A stretch of DNA of 44,665 nucleotides. Origin: Streptomyces chilikensis. Lineage in GTDB: Bacteria; Actinomycetota; Actinomycetes; Streptomycetales; Streptomycetaceae. Below are positions 9,105 through 17,926 of the stretch, piece by piece. Below the pieces are notes generated by a model. That model searched no databases. It worked only from the letters and a program-made list of their open reading frames with translations, and had not been told where the DNA came from. Both the position numbers and the translations under genes were made by a program. The stretch is from NCBI RefSeq assembly GCF_001642695.1, contig NZ_LWCC02000005.1, positions 100,317 through 144,981 on the forward strand, written 5' to 3'. Positions within the stretch are counted from its first letter, which is position 1. Each line of letters begins with the position of its first letter.

Positions 9105-10217
9105 TTACTTGAGGTCGCTCGCCTTGATGTAACCCGAGTCGACGACGACCTTCTGGTAGTTCTCCTTGTCCACGCTGACCGGCTCCAGCAGGTGGGCCGG
9201 GACGACCTTCGAACCGTTGTCGTAGGTCTTCTCGTCGTTGACCTCGGGTTCCTTGCCGTTGAGCAGGGCGTCGACCATGCTCGCGGCCACCTTGGCCAGC
9301 TCGCGGGTGTCCTTGTAGACGGTCATCGCCTGCTCGTCCGCGATGATCGACTTCACCGAGGCGACCTCGGCGTCCTGACCGGTGACGATCGGCAGCGGCT
9401 TCGCCTTGGAGCCGTAGTTGTCCGACTTCAGCGCCGACAGGATGCCGATGGAGATGCCGTCGTACGGCGAGAGCACCGCGTCGACCTTCTCGGACTTGTA
9501 CGACTTGGTGAGGATGTCGTCCATCCGGCGCTGAGCCGTGGCGCCGTCCCAGCGCAGGGTGGTGACCTGGGTCAGCTCGGTCTGGCCGGAGCGGACGACG
9601 AGCTGCTTCTTGTCGATGTAGGGCTGCAGGACCTTCATCGCGCCCTGGAAGAAGTAGCGCGTGTTGTTGTCGTCGTTGGAGCCGGCGAACAGCTCGAGGT
9701 TGAACGGCCCCTTCTCGCTGCCGTCCTTCAGTCCCAGTTGTTCGATGATGTACGTGCCCTGCAGCTCGCCGACCTTCTCGTTGTCGAACGACGCGTAGTA
9801 ATCCACGTCTTCGGTGCCGAGGATGAGTCGGTCGTACGAGATCACCGGGATGTCGGCGTCCTTGGCCTGCTGGAGCACGTTGTTGAGCGACTTGTTGTCG
9901 ATCGCGGCCACGATCAGAGCGTCCACACCCTGCGCGATCATGTTCTCGATCTGCGAGACCTGCTGGTCCGGCTTGTCCTCGCCGAAGACCAGCTTGGTCT
10001 CGTAGCCCTTCGCCTTCAGGTTCTCCACCACGTTGTCGCCGTCAGCGATCCATCGTTCCGAGGACTTTGTGGGCATCGAGATGCCGATGGTGGCACCCTC
10101 GCTGCCGCCCTTGCCTTCCTCGCTGCCCCCCTCGCTGTTCTGGCCGCAGGCGGAGAGAGTGAGGGCGAGGGAGGCGGCAGTGGCCAGGGAGGCGAACGCG
10201 GCTCTGCGGTTGCGCAT
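9105..10217 (-). CDS. chvE: Sugar-binding lipoprotein of monosaccharide ABC transporter (ChvE/XylF type)
   Basis: A 370-residue periplasmic-binding-protein-like lipoprotein. The signal peptide [11 protein letters not shown] ends in a lipobox LSAC (Cys24), so it should be anchored to the outer face of the membrane. A Gly/Ser/Glu-rich linker follows, then a two-lobe type I binding fold ([15 protein letters not shown]..., then [15 protein letters not shown] and [11 protein letters not shown]). Motifs SYDRL, GSNDDNN and VTGQDAE match ChvE-like multiple-monosaccharide binding proteins. I chose ATG 10217 with AAGG nine bases upstream; a start at 10226 is possible. First gene of the operon; two LacI-type operators lie about 140 and 340 bp upstream. 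Confidence 0.93.
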   Translation of the reverse strand: MRNRRAAFASLATAASLALTLSACGQNSEGGSEEGKGGSEGATIGISMPTKSSERWIADGDNVVENLKAKGYETKLVFGEDKPDQQVSQIENMIAQGVDALIVAAIDNKSLNNVLQQAKDADIPVISYDRLILGTEDVDYYASFDNEKVGELQGTYIIEQLGLKDGSEKGPFNLELFAGSNDDNNTRYFFQGAMKVLQPYIDKKQLVVRSGQTELTQVTTLRWDGATAQRRMDDILTKSYKSEKVDAVLSPYDGISIGILSALKSDNYGSKAKPLPIVTGQDAEVASVKSIIADEQAMTVYKDTRELAKVAASMVDALLNGKEPEVNDEKTYDNGSKVVPAHLLEPVSVDKENYQKVVVDSGYIKASDLK

Positions 10218-10354
10218 GGTCATCATCCTTGATGTGTGCGGGCGAGGTCTGCGGCCAGGAGTGTGCAACGGTGCGGTCGGGCGGGAAGAGGGCTGCCGCG
10301 AACCTTGTGAGCACGTTCCACACGAGCCGACCGGACGCGGAAGACACTCCTCAG

Positions 10355-10368
10355 TGTGAGCGCTAACA
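10355..10368. promoter_or_regulatory. LacI-family operator, proximal (one mismatch)
   Basis: TGTGAGCGCTAACA differs by one base from the perfect palindrome TGTTAGCGCTAACA found again at 10555-10578. The central CG step and the symmetric arms are typical of LacI/GalR-family binding sites. It lies about 138 bp before the start codon of the sugar-binding protein, in the likely promoter region. The cognate repressor is not in the window. Confidence 0.75.
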
Positions 10369-10554
10369 ATTCCGGAACGCAAGGGTCGTGAGCTGGAAAG
10401 CTTCGCCGAATCGGATGGCGGTCAGGAGTTCTGGCCTGCGCCATCAGGCAAGTCGCCGAGCGAGGGTTCAGCGACTTCGACAGTCGACAGGGCACTCGCC
10501 GCCTCCACTCAAGGCGATGTAGGTGTAACGCCCGCTTCGGAGGGGTTGAGTCTT

Positions 10555-10578
10555 GTCATTGTTAGCGCTAACAATGAC
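10555..10578. promoter_or_regulatory. LacI-family operator, distal (24-bp perfect palindrome)
   Basis: A 24-bp perfect palindrome centred on GTTAGCGCTAAC, with ATTG/CAAT flanks extending the symmetry. Its centre is 205 bp from the proximal site. It may serve the same operon by looping, or a divergent gene now displaced: a second IS5-family element begins at 10588. Confidence 0.8.
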
Positions 10579-10587
10579 GCTTTAGGT

Positions 10588-11447
10588 CGTGTCCTACGTG
10601 GTGAGGCGGACGTTGTCCCGGTATGGGGCGGGGGACGTGAAGCTGGATCGTGCCGGACGGCTTGCGGGAGATCGCCAGGCCGCTGATTCCGGAGCAACGG
10701 CGGCGGCCGCCAAGGGGGAACACAGAACACCGCTGATGAGACGGTGTTCGCGGCAATCGTCCATGTGCTGGTCAGCGGATGCGTCTGGCGGTCACTGACG
10801 CCCTGCTTCGAGGTGTCGAAGTCGACCCGTCCACCGCAGGTTCCTGATCTGGTCCAGGGCGGGCGTCTGGGGCCGACTGCACGAAGCCGTGTTGCACCGC
10901 CTGGACGACGCCGGCCTCCTCGACGTCTCCCACGTCGTCCTCGACACCGTCCACGTCAGGGCCAAAAAAAGGGGGCGAACACACAGGTCCGAGTCCCGTG
11001 GACCGGGGCAAGCCGGGTTCCACGATGCACGTCCTGTCGGACGCGAACGGCTTGCCCGTCCTTGTCGGCGTCTCCGCCGGCAACGTCCACGGCAGCGAAG
11101 GACTGAAGCCGATGATGGAGGGTCACCGAACGAGACCCGCCCCTCACCGCGGCCGCCACTTCAAGCCCCGGCGCCTGCACGCCGACAAAGCCTACGACCG
11201 GGCCGAGCTGCGCAGATGGCTGCGCGGAAAGCGGATCAGCGTGCGGATCGCCCGCACGGGAATCGAGCCCGGCGAGCGATTGGGACGCCGCAGATGGGTC
11301 GTCGAGCGAACGATGTCCTGGCTGTCCGGCTACCGCCGCCCCAGCCCCCGCTACGAACGCGACCCCCGCAACTACCCGGGCTTTCCCGGTCTCGCCGCTG
11401 CCCTCTGCTGCTACAAGCGGCTCGTCCGCCTCACCACGTAGGACACG
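10588..11447 (+). mobile_element. IS5-family insertion sequence, second type, frameshifted
   Basis: The element is bounded by perfect 25-bp terminal inverted repeats (inner part GTCCTACGTGGTGAGGCGGA; 10588-10612 and 11423-11447) and is 860 bp long. Its transposase belongs to a different IS5 subtype from the copy at 3.8 kb. The ends are intact while the coding region has several frameshifts, so it might still be moved in trans. No target duplication is evident at the flanks. Confidence 0.9.
10641..11441 (+). pseudogene. IS5-family transposase, multiple frameshifts
   Basis: The transposase can be followed in pieces: SWIVPDGLREIARPLIPEQ, then after a frameshift near 10713 ETVFAAIVHVLVSGCVWRSL. 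Then comes an extra C near 10828 (GACCCGTCC where GACCGTCC is expected) that breaks KSTVHRRF. The N-terminal part ends at VLDTVHVRAKK over a run of seven A and five G (about 10964-10975). The DDE part then reads in the -1 frame as PVDRGKPGSTMH, HADKAYDRAELRRWL, RRRWVVERTMSWL and CCYKRLVRLTT. The A/G run is the usual programmed -1 frameshift site of these elements. The other two frameshifts are lesions, so the gene is probably dead. Confidence 0.85.
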
Positions 11448-11448
11448 C

Positions 11449-11477
11449 TCTCATACGTTGCACTGCCACGTATGAGA
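11449..11477. repeat. Inverted repeat abutting the right IS5 end
   Basis: TCTCATACGT and ACGTATGAGA, exact inverse copies, surround a 9-nt spacer. The repeat begins 2 bp after the element's end. It may be a pre-existing operator or hairpin used as target, or the remains of another element's end. Confidence 0.5.
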
Positions 11478-11629
11478 CGGCGGAGTCGGCACCGCAGGCG
11501 GCCCCCACCGCTCCCTGACCCACCCTCAAACGGGCACAGGAGCGCGCCCTGCCGCTTCCCCCGGCTTGCGCCATACGGGAGGAGCATGTGGCTCCAGGTA
11601 TCGGGGAAGTTGCCACCCAAGGAGGGTGC

Positions 11630-11848
11630 ATGAGGCGACGGGTGTCGAAGCGGGAGTTGGTCGAGCGGCTGGAGGCCGTGGAGCGGCGCCTGGACCGACT
11701 CGAGGCGAGTCCGCTCGCCGGGCAGGAGACCATCCCCGTCATCCCCACGGTCCACGACCACCACTACGAAGGCCCCGGCCCCTGCAGCGCGGACGTGTTC
11801 GGGCAGGAGTGCGGTGCGCACCAGGCCCTCCACGCCAACCCCGACTAG
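11630..11848 (+). CDS. Small coiled-coil protein, unknown function
   Basis: A 72-residue protein starting MRRRVSKRELVERLE. Residues 8-28 (ELVERLEAVERRLDRLEAS) form a likely coiled coil or amphipathic helix. A short His/Pro-rich segment with DHHYEGPGPC and a second cysteine (FGQEC) follow, so metal binding or a disulfide is possible. The start is well supported: AAGGAGGGTGC sits directly before the ATG. No family is recognised. It is followed immediately by a decayed crystallin-like gene on the same strand. Confidence 0.65.
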   Translation: MRRRVSKRELVERLEAVERRLDRLEASPLAGQETIPVIPTVHDHHYEGPGPCSADVFGQECGAHQALHANPD

Positions 11849-11849
11849 A

Positions 11850-12066
11850 GATCGTCGATCATCGCGGCGCGGGCGGCGATCGACTGCCCGTCCGGCTACG
11901 TGCGCATCTACCCCTAGATCAGTTTCGGCGGCCGGCCCTCGGTACGCCGGGCCTCGGACGGCAGCGTCGACGACCTGCCCTCCGCGACCGCTCCATCCAT
12001 GACCTGCGCGGCTACAACCTCAACGACCGGGCTCGCTCCCTGAAAAATCAGCCGCAACGACTGTGA
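11850..12066 (+). pseudogene. Decayed beta/gamma-crystallin / peptidase-inhibitor-I36-like gene
   Basis: The conceptual translation contains DCPSGYVRIYP, then an in-frame TAG, then SFGGRPS. After a frameshift it ends RSIHDLRGYNLNDRARSLKN. The pattern 'C-x-x-G-x-V-x-x-Y ... FGG ... D-x-R-x-x-N-D-R-A-x-S' is that of small secreted crystallin-like or I36 inhibitor proteins common in streptomycetes. The normal N-terminal signal peptide is missing. The assignment rests on motif resemblance only. Confidence 0.5.
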
Positions 12067-12091
12067 CTGAACACCCCGGCAAGCGGATACA

Positions 12092-12132
12092 GGAAGACCC
12101 CCGAGCCTGAACAGCAGGATCGGGGGTCTTCC
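12092..12132 (+). terminator. Rho-independent-like terminator
   Basis: A 13-bp perfect stem (GGAAGACCCCCGA / TCGGGGGTCTTCC) with a 15-nt loop, followed by TTG. It lies 26 bp after the decayed crystallin-like gene. Confidence 0.8.
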
Positions 12133-12167
12133 TTGTGGAGCGCCGGGCAGGCCTTGCACCTGCATTT

Positions 12168-12184
12168 CCCCGCAGGAAGCGGGG
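12168..12184. repeat. Short GC hairpin
   Basis: CCCCGC and GCGGGG around AGGAA. The surrounding 12,133-12,205 region has other short inverted matches and looks structured, but does not form a cloverleaf tRNA. Confidence 0.4.
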
Positions 12185-12260
12185 CGTCTTTCCTTGGACT
12201 ACCGACGCACAGCACGCCACCGACAACCTGGCGACGCGTTCAAGATCTACTCTACCGCAC

Positions 12261-12971
12261 TCACAGCACGCCACGCACACCCCGGATACCTCCCGCCAAC
12301 CCATCCCTAGTCGGTCCGCGCGGCGCACCGCCTGGGCGCGGACCCTCAGTGCGTCGGCGGCGATGCGTGCCCGCTCGTACGGCGGGGAGGTCCGCTTGCG
12401 TGTCAGTGGGCAGCACGGCCTGATCCTCGGTATCGCGCGGATACAGGGCGCGCAGGTCGGCGGGCGGATGTAGTCGTCGACGGCCGTCTGCACGATCTGT
12501 TCGTCCAGACCCACCTGGTGGGGCCGACGGCGCAGGACGTAGGAGAGGTGGCGGCGGGCTTCGGCGAGCAGGTGGTGGCGCTTGAACGCGCCGCGCATCA
12601 CGTACACCACGGCGACGACGTCGACGGCCGCCAGCGCTACGTCGACCACCGGCCGCGCCCGCGCCCACACCGCTGCGGCCGCCGCCCGCGCCCGCTGTGC
12701 CGGCCGGTAGACGGTGCAGGCGCCGAACGCCCGGATCGCCGAGGAGTGCCATCGCGTCCGCAGCTCGGTCAGCGACCGCATCTCCGTGGGTTTGGGCGGA
12801 CGCATCCGGTCGGCGGCCCGGCGCGTAGGCGGCCCGCTCCCCCGGTGCGTCTCCCTGCCGCTCCTCGTACCTGGCGGTCAGGACGGGCAGCGCGTCCTCG
12901 ATCTGCTGTCGGCGGGTCGACTGCCAGCCGATGGGACGCCGGTCAATGCCCGTCCTGGTGGGGCACATCAC
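12261..12971 (-). pseudogene. Frameshifted conjugative-element protein (relaxase/TraA-like C-terminus, tentative)
   Basis: Two minus-strand frames alternate. One starts with IGWQSTRRQQIEDALPVL and ARYEERQGDAPGE; the other continues with RMRPPKPTEMRSLTELRTRW, helical Ala/Arg-rich segments, VVYVMRGAFKRHHLLAE and ARRHLSYVLRRRPHQ; then the first frame returns with ADLRALYPRDTEDQAVL. The two readings complement one another rather than overlap, as expected of one gene with two or more indels. The composition resembles the C-terminal part of large relaxase/helicase proteins on actinomycete conjugative elements, but this is from memory and uncertain. Confidence 0.5.
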
Positions 12972-12989
12972 GGCCGGTTCCGAGGGTGT

Positions 12990-13693
12990 TCACAGGCCCG
13001 GCTGCTTCGTGTAGTCGTAAACGGTCGCCCGGGATACGCGGAGTTGGCCGGCGATGAGTTCTGCGGTACTCCGGGTCTCGAAGAGGCCCTCGCTGTTCAG
13101 CCGACGTACCGGCCCGTGTTTCTGGCCGTGGTTGAGGCCACGCGGGGTACTGAAGCGCTGCGCCGCGAAGGAGCCGAGACCGGGCGGAGCTCGCGTCCGC
13201 TGCGGTCGCGTGGCGCCTCCGGAGCTCCACCCTGCTGCTCGGAATCCATGACGACGAGGTCGGCCAGGGTAAGGGCCAGCAGGGGACAGCGTGTCGACGT
13301 CCAGGTTCGGGCACAGGGCCGCGACGTAACGTCCTTCGGCGCTTTGATGCCGATCGAGGTGCTCTTGGGCGGGCGTCCATCGGGGAACTGGTTGCTGTAA
13401 TTCTGGATGACACCGGGGTGGTCGGGGCCCGCGATGCGGCGCAGGCTCAGTTCGGTGGCGGAGTCGCCGACCTGCCGTCCGGACAGGTTGTTCTCGATGA
13501 TGCGGATGGCGCTGTCAGGTCGGCGCAGATCGTGCGGGACGACCTCGCACGGACCTGGGAACGTGCACCCGACGGCGACAGCGATGCGCTCGGCCTCCCG
13601 TACGGGATGCCCGTCTTCCGGTACGGCAGGCTGATCGGGGCGTTCCCCATCCGGTCGGCCGGTGAGCGGGTTATCGAGCGCTGTTCGATTCAT
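12990..13693 (-). pseudogene. YheO-type (PAS_6 + HTH_22) transcriptional regulator, frameshifted
   Basis: The N-terminal part shows the YheO-like PAS domain: CEVVPHDLRRPDSAIRIIENN, GRQVGDSATELSLR, DHPGVIQNYSNQFPDGR. Between about 13340 and 13290 the frame slips and returns (RYVAALCPNLDVDTLSP is readable in another frame). A third slip near 13170 moves the C-terminal HTH_22 domain into a new frame, where RRLNSEGLFETRSTAELIA and LRVSRATVYDYTKQ are clear. So at least three indels separate intact-looking segments. The 5' end overlaps the end of the PLP-enzyme gene upstream, so it was probably the second gene of that transcript and its regulator. Confidence 0.8.
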
Positions 13694-14855
13694 GAGCGCA
13701 GTCATCGTGCTCGGCGAACACTGCGGCCATCTTCTCGGCGGACTTCAGCCCCGCACCGGTGAGCACGACCACGGTCGTCTCGTCCGGAGCGATCTCTCCG
13801 ATCGCGATGAAGTGATCGAGGGTGGCCGCGGCGACGCTGCTGGTCGGTTCGGCGTACAAGCCGCGCGCGCTCAGGGCGCGGACCGCGGCGTGGATCTCCG
13901 CCTCGGGGACGGCGTAGGCGGCGCCGTCGGAGCGGCGGATGGCATCCACCGCCTCGGGCAGCCGGACCGGGTGGGCGATGGACGCGCCCTCTGCGATCGT
14001 CGGCACCCGCTCGCCGCGGCCGGCCGGGTCAATGCCGTTGAACGTGTCGGCGATGGTCGCCCAGTGCTCGGGCTGTCCGACGAACAGGCGCGGGCGCCTG
14101 TCGATCTGGCCGGCGTCGAGCAGTTCGCCGAACGCGACGTCGCACCCGATGATGTTGCTGCCGGCCCCGGCCACGAGGACGACGTTGTCGGGCGCGGTGA
14201 AGTCGAGCGACTCCCACATTTCGTAGGCGATGGTCTTGGTGCCCTGGATGAACATGGGGTGCCAGTTATGGCTGGCGTAGGGGATCTGCTCCGACTGCCG
14301 GATTGCCTCGTCCGAGACCTCGTCGCGGGTGCCGCCCACAAACTCGATCTCGGCTCCATAGGCGCGGGCCTGGAGGATCTTGGCCACCGAGGTGGAGGCG
14401 GAGACGATGATCTTGGCGCGGATACCGGCAGCGGCCGCATAGGCGGCCACCGCTGCACCGCCGTTGCCCGAACTGTCCTCGAGTACACGGTCAGCGCCGT
14501 GCGCCGCGAGGTGGGACATCATCACCGATACGCCCCGGTCCTTGAAGCTGGAGGTCGGGTTGAACCACTCCAGCTTGAAGTGAACGCGCCGACCGGCCCA
14601 GACGACCGGGACCATCGGTGTACACCCTTCGCCCAGGCTCACCCGTCGGGCGGCCGGAACAGGCAGGGTCGCGTGGTAGCGCCACAAGGACCGTTCAGCG
14701 GTGTCGATCTGTTCGGGACGCAGGCCTGGCAGTGCGCTGACGGCGAGAGGGCTGCCGTCCTCGCCCCGCCAACGGGGGTCGTCCAGGGAGTAGCGCTTCC
14801 CGGACCGGTCATACATGTCGGCAGTGACGAGGGCTGAGCGCTGTCCGGCGTTCAT
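13671..14855 (-). CDS. PLP-dependent threonine-synthase-like enzyme
   Basis: A 394-residue member of the fold-type II (tryptophan synthase beta) family. The PLP lysine lies in NPTSSFKDRG, the phosphate-binding loop in SSGNGGAAV, and a Gly-rich GAGSNIIG is in the second half. A 90-residue N-terminal extension with RSLWRYHATLPV resembles threonine synthase, but the substrate could be another amino acid, as in ammonia-lyase or cysteate-synthase relatives. The ATG at 14855 starts MNAGQRSALVTADMYDR; an open frame extends further upstream but looks non-coding. It is followed, with a short overlap, by a broken YheO-type regulator, a pairing known for PLP lyases in actinomycetes. The catalytic residues look intact. 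Confidence 0.88.
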   Translation of the reverse strand: MNAGQRSALVTADMYDRSGKRYSLDDPRWRGEDGSPLAVSALPGLRPEQIDTAERSLWRYHATLPVPAARRVSLGEGCTPMVPVVWAGRRVHFKLEWFNPTSSFKDRGVSVMMSHLAAHGADRVLEDSSGNGGAAVAAYAAAAGIRAKIIVSASTSVAKILQARAYGAEIEFVGGTRDEVSDEAIRQSEQIPYASHNWHPMFIQGTKTIAYEMWESLDFTAPDNVVLVAGAGSNIIGCDVAFGELLDAGQIDRRPRLFVGQPEHWATIADTFNGIDPAGRGERVPTIAEGASIAHPVRLPEAVDAIRRSDGAAYAVPEAEIHAAVRALSARGLYAEPTSSVAAATLDHFIAIGEIAPDETTVVVLTGAGLKSAEKMAAVFAEHDDCAHESNSAR

Positions 14856-14874
14856 GGGTGATTCCGGTTTCTCT

Positions 14875-15162
14875 TCAGGCCCGGAGCTGGGTCTGGGCGT
14901 CGAGGAGGAGGTCCTGGGCCTGGCGGGTGCGGCCGGTGCGGCGCAGCGGGCCACGCGGGCCGCGGCGGCGGCCAGCAGCGGCGGCAGTGTCTGCCGGAGG
15001 CAGGCGTAGTCGTCGGCCGCGAACAGGTGGCGCACCGCGGCGACGTCGCCGGCCGACAGCCCCGGCGCGCTGGGATGCGGGGGCGGCCCATGCAACCGGG
15101 CCGCCTGCCAGTGCCGCAGCTCCGAGGGCGGCTCCTGCGGTCAGGACACCCTGTCGGTCCAT
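14875..15162 (-). pseudogene. Remnant of a secreted or regulatory protein with twin-frame decay
   Basis: One frame begins MDRQGVLTAGAALGAAALAGG, like a signal-peptide or twin-arginine-like leader seen in the middle of Streptomyces XRE/TPR regulators. A second frame contains LSAGDVAAVRHLFAADDYACL and RQTLPPLLAAAAARVA. The first then ends GRTRQAQDLLLDAQTQLRA. Reading both together gives one short protein with frameshifts and a large internal deletion. It overlaps the end of the next upstream gene by about 22 bp. Confidence 0.45.
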
Positions 15163-15482
15163 GTCCGTCTCCTCTCCCCGCCCGGGCCCGGGGCTGGTGT
15201 CGGTGTCGGTGTCGGCTCGACACTACGGGCGGGCGGGCCGGTCCGGGCAGGGCGCACGGGTGGCAGGCGAGTGCGCCCTGCCGCCTGCCCAGGACCGGGC
15301 GGGTCGCCGGGTCCGTCCATGTAGCCCTTCGCGATGAGCCGCCCCCGTTCGTCCGTCTCGCCCGTCAGCTGATGGGTCCAGCCGGCTTTGCTCAGTACCT
15401 CTCCGTACGCGGCCGATGCCGCCTCCGCAGTGAGGATCCATCCGTCCTCCGGACCATCTTGCAAGATCACTCGTGTTGTCAT
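15141..15482 (-). CDS. Small hypothetical protein
   Basis: A 113-residue protein. Residues 1-55 (MTTRVILQDGPEDGW, AASAAYGEVLSKAGW, LIAKGYMDG) look like a compact alpha/beta domain with plausible coding bias. The rest is Pro/Thr-rich and low complexity (TPTPTPAPGPGG), which could be a tail or an artefact of read-through after an early lesion. No family is recognised. The ATG at 15482 was chosen because similarity to a folded domain starts there; the ribosome site (GGATGG-like) is weak. Confidence 0.5.
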   Translation of the reverse strand: MTTRVILQDGPEDGWILTAEAASAAYGEVLSKAGWTHQLTGETDERGRLIAKGYMDGPGDPPGPGQAAGRTRLPPVRPARTGPPARSVEPTPTPTPAPGPGGERRRTWTDRVS

Positions 15483-15844
15483 GGGGCGCGCCGTAGAGGG
15501 GTCGGCGTCCTGACGTCGCGCGCTCGGCGTCGAGCTCGGGTCCGGTGTGTCGGTGGGGCGCTGGACGCTGCACCTCATGCCGACTCCGGATGATCTGTCG
15601 CCGCATCGGCGGGCGAGGCTGCTGTGGCGCCGGGCCCACAACGTGCACGGGCTGGAGGAGATGGTCCGGGAGCCGGGTGAGCCGTGCCGCGTCGGCGGGC
15701 CGACCGGGCCGTGCCCGGTGACGGCGGACAGCGGGACGTCGAGGGCCGCCCGTGCTGGAGGGCCGCCGGTTGTCCGCGGTCGGTGGGGGCCGTGGTGGGC
15801 GCAGGGTGGTGAAGACCTGGGTGGGGATGCCGACGACGAGCGGT
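15483..15844. other. Gap with no supported gene
   Basis: This 362-bp gap has open frames on both strands. A plus-strand frame from ATG 15577 reads MPTPDDLSPHRRARLLWRRA but lacks a ribosome site and soon runs into shadow sequence of the phosphatase gene. I see no operator or strong terminator. Confidence 0.3.
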
Positions 15845-17926
15845 TCAACGCCCTCGGTCACGCGTTCGGCGACGCGGTGCAGAGGGGGCCTGCGTGGAGG
15901 AGGGCCGTGCGCCGCCCGGGCCGGCGGAGTTGTGGCCGGAGTTCCCTGGATCGGCGCGGAAGGAGATCAGGGCCGTGTCGTCGCGCTTGTCGGAGAGGTC
16001 CTGCAGCCGCCGCAGCAGTTCGGGCAGGGGGTTGTCGCGGTGGAGCGCGGCAGCGGCCAGGAGCCTCTGCTGCCCTTCGTCGAGGGATGCGGCGGGTCTC
16101 TCGATGAGGCCGTCGGTGTAGAGCAGGACGGTGTCGCCGGGGGCGAGCTGGTGGGTGTGGCTGGTGCGGTGCATGCCGGGGAGGGCGCACAGCGGGGGGT
16201 CCTGGTCGTCGCCGGTGAGGAAGTACGGTGCCTCGTGGGCCGGGAGGAGGAGGGGCGGCGGGTGTCCCGCGTTGGACCAGGTGAACCGCCATGCGCCGTT
16301 GGGGGTCCGGCGCAGGCGGGCATGGACGGCGGTGGCGAAGGAGGCGATGTCGAGCCCTTCGGCGGCGCTCTCGAGCCTGGACAGGACGGTGGACGGCTTG
16401 CACGTGGGGCCGTTGCTCCAGGCGAGGCCGCGGAGCATGCTGCGCAGCTGCACCATGGCGATGGCCGCGGTCAGGTCGTGCCCGGCGACATCTCCGATGT
16501 CGAGGACGAGAGTGCCGTCGGAGTGGACGACGGCGTCGTACCAGTCACCGCCGATCTCGTTGGCGGAGCTGGCCGGTTGGTAGCTCGCGGCCAGACTCGC
16601 GCCGGGCACGGCCGGCGGGTTGGTGAGGTGGGCCCGTTGGAGGCGCAGGGCGGTGCGACGCGCCCGCTGGAGGTCGAGGGTCTTGCGGAGGGGCGGTTCC
16701 ACGTAGTGGAAGACCCTGCGCAGCAGTTCGGTGTCGGTCGGCCCCGGGGCGGGCGAGTCACCGATCGCGCTGGTGACGGCGTAGCCGAGCATGATGTCGT
16801 CGGCCATCAGCGGGTGGAGCGTCACACTGGTGGCGGCCGCGTCGGCGAGCCACCGCTCAGTGACCTCCGGGACCAGGCCGGGCGGCACCCGTCCCCCCAC
16901 GGTGAGGTGGATGGTGTGAGGGGTTCGGCTCTCCAGGACCGTGCGGACGGCGTCATTGATGACGACCTCGCCCTCCAGCAGGGGAGGTCGAGGTGGCAGA
17001 TCGCGTCGGGTCGCCGAGGCGGCCCGCCGGGCCGTGACGGCGGTGTTCTCCGGCGGCGGCCACTCCTCACCGGTCAGCAGCATGATCACGCAGGCGTCGA
17101 CGAGTTCCGGGACAACGACGTGCACGACCGCCTCGAAGACCTCGTCCAGGGTGCCGCCGGACACCTCAGCGAGGTGCGCGAGCAGGTGCTCGCGCAGCGC
17201 CGCGCTCCATCTGTCCTCGACGTCCTCGGTGGCGGCGATCCATTCCGTGGTACGGCCGCCGCGCATGATGGGCACCGACCGGGTCGCCACGTGGCGGTAC
17301 GAGCCGTCGGCGGTCCGTACCCGGAAGGCGGTCTCGACGATGCGCGGGGGATGCCGAGCCAGCATCAGACGCCGGTCGTGCTCAAGCCGGTGGCGGTCCC
17401 GGGGATGGACGTACGTGGTGAAGCGGCTGTCCATCCGACCGTGCCACGGCTCCCCGGTCAGCTCCTGCCAGCCGGGGACGATCTCCTCCGCGGAGCCGTC
17501 CGGGCGCAGTACCCACACCATCTGCGATACGGCCGACGCCACCGCCTGGTAACGCTCGAGGGCCACGATCTCGGCCGTGGTGTCCAGCGCGACGACCATC
17601 GCCCCGGAGCCCTCGGCCGTGGTGACGGGCGTGCAGGAGTAGACGAAGAACCTCGCCTGTTCCGGAGAGCCGGGATCGGGTTCGCGTGTTTCGGGGAGGC
17701 GGCGGGGCCGCCCCGTAGCGACGACCTCGTCCAGCACGGCCATGAACATGTCGGCGTCCTGTTCGGGGAACGCCTCCCGTGCGGGCAGTCCGAGGGGCCG
17801 TGCGCCGAGCAGTCGGGCGCACGCACGATTCTGGTAGACCAGCCGGTGTTCCGGACCGGTGAACAGGGCGACGGCCGCCACGGTCTCGTCGAAGAGCCGC
17901 ACGTCGAGGGGCTCCAGCGGACTCAT
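15845..17926 (-). CDS. PAS-PAS-(GAF-like)-SpoIIE PP2C-type serine phosphatase
   Basis: A 693-residue cytoplasmic sensor phosphatase. Residues about 10-120 and 125-245 look like two PAS domains (the second ends with the PAC-like TADGSYRHVATRSVPI and EWIAATEDVED). Residues 250-415 may be a divergent GAF-type segment. The SpoIIE/PP2C catalytic domain has GGDWYDA (459-465), DIGDVAGHD (476-484), SNAGHPPPLLL, LLYTDGLIE and DDTALI, with the metal-binding Asp residues present. Such enzymes dephosphorylate anti-anti-sigma (STAS) proteins, linking signals to sigma-factor release. A STAS protein is encoded at 28.2 kb, but there is no evidence that the two are partners. No anti-sigma kinase domain is fused, unlike many Streptomyces homologues. 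Single-gene unit. Confidence 0.92.
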   Translation of the reverse strand: MSPLEPLDVRLFDETVAAVALFTGPEHRLVYQNRACARLLGARPLGLPAREAFPEQDADMFMAVLDEVVATGRPRRLPETREPDPGSPEQARFFVYSCTPVTTAEGSGAMVVALDTTAEIVALERYQAVASAVSQMVWVLRPDGSAEEIVPGWQELTGEPWHGRMDSRFTTYVHPRDRHRLEHDRRLMLARHPPRIVETAFRVRTADGSYRHVATRSVPIMRGGRTTEWIAATEDVEDRWSAALREHLLAHLAEVSGGTLDEVFEAVVHVVVPELVDACVIMLLTGEEWPPPENTAVTARRAASATRRDLPPRPPLLEGEVVINDAVRTVLESRTPHTIHLTVGGRVPPGLVPEVTERWLADAAATSVTLHPLMADDIMLGYAVTSAIGDSPAPGPTDTELLRRVFHYVEPPLRKTLDLQRARRTALRLQRAHLTNPPAVPGASLAASYQPASSANEIGGDWYDAVVHSDGTLVLDIGDVAGHDLTAAIAMVQLRSMLRGLAWSNGPTCKPSTVLSRLESAAEGLDIASFATAVHARLRRTPNGAWRFTWSNAGHPPPLLLPAHEAPYFLTGDDQDPPLCALPGMHRTSHTHQLAPGDTVLLYTDGLIERPAASLDEGQQRLLAAAALHRDNPLPELLRRLQDLSDKRDDTALISFRADPGNSGHNSAGPGGARPSSTQAPSAPRRRTRDRGR

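Noticed and set aside
12133-12210. Possible tRNA or tRNA-like element
   Set aside because: No cloverleaf could be drawn; only one good hairpin is present and the T-arm GTTCRA motif is missing.
15577-15844. Small plus-strand gene starting MPTPDDLSPHRRARLL
   Set aside because: No ribosome site, and the frame continues into the antisense of the phosphatase gene without a domain.
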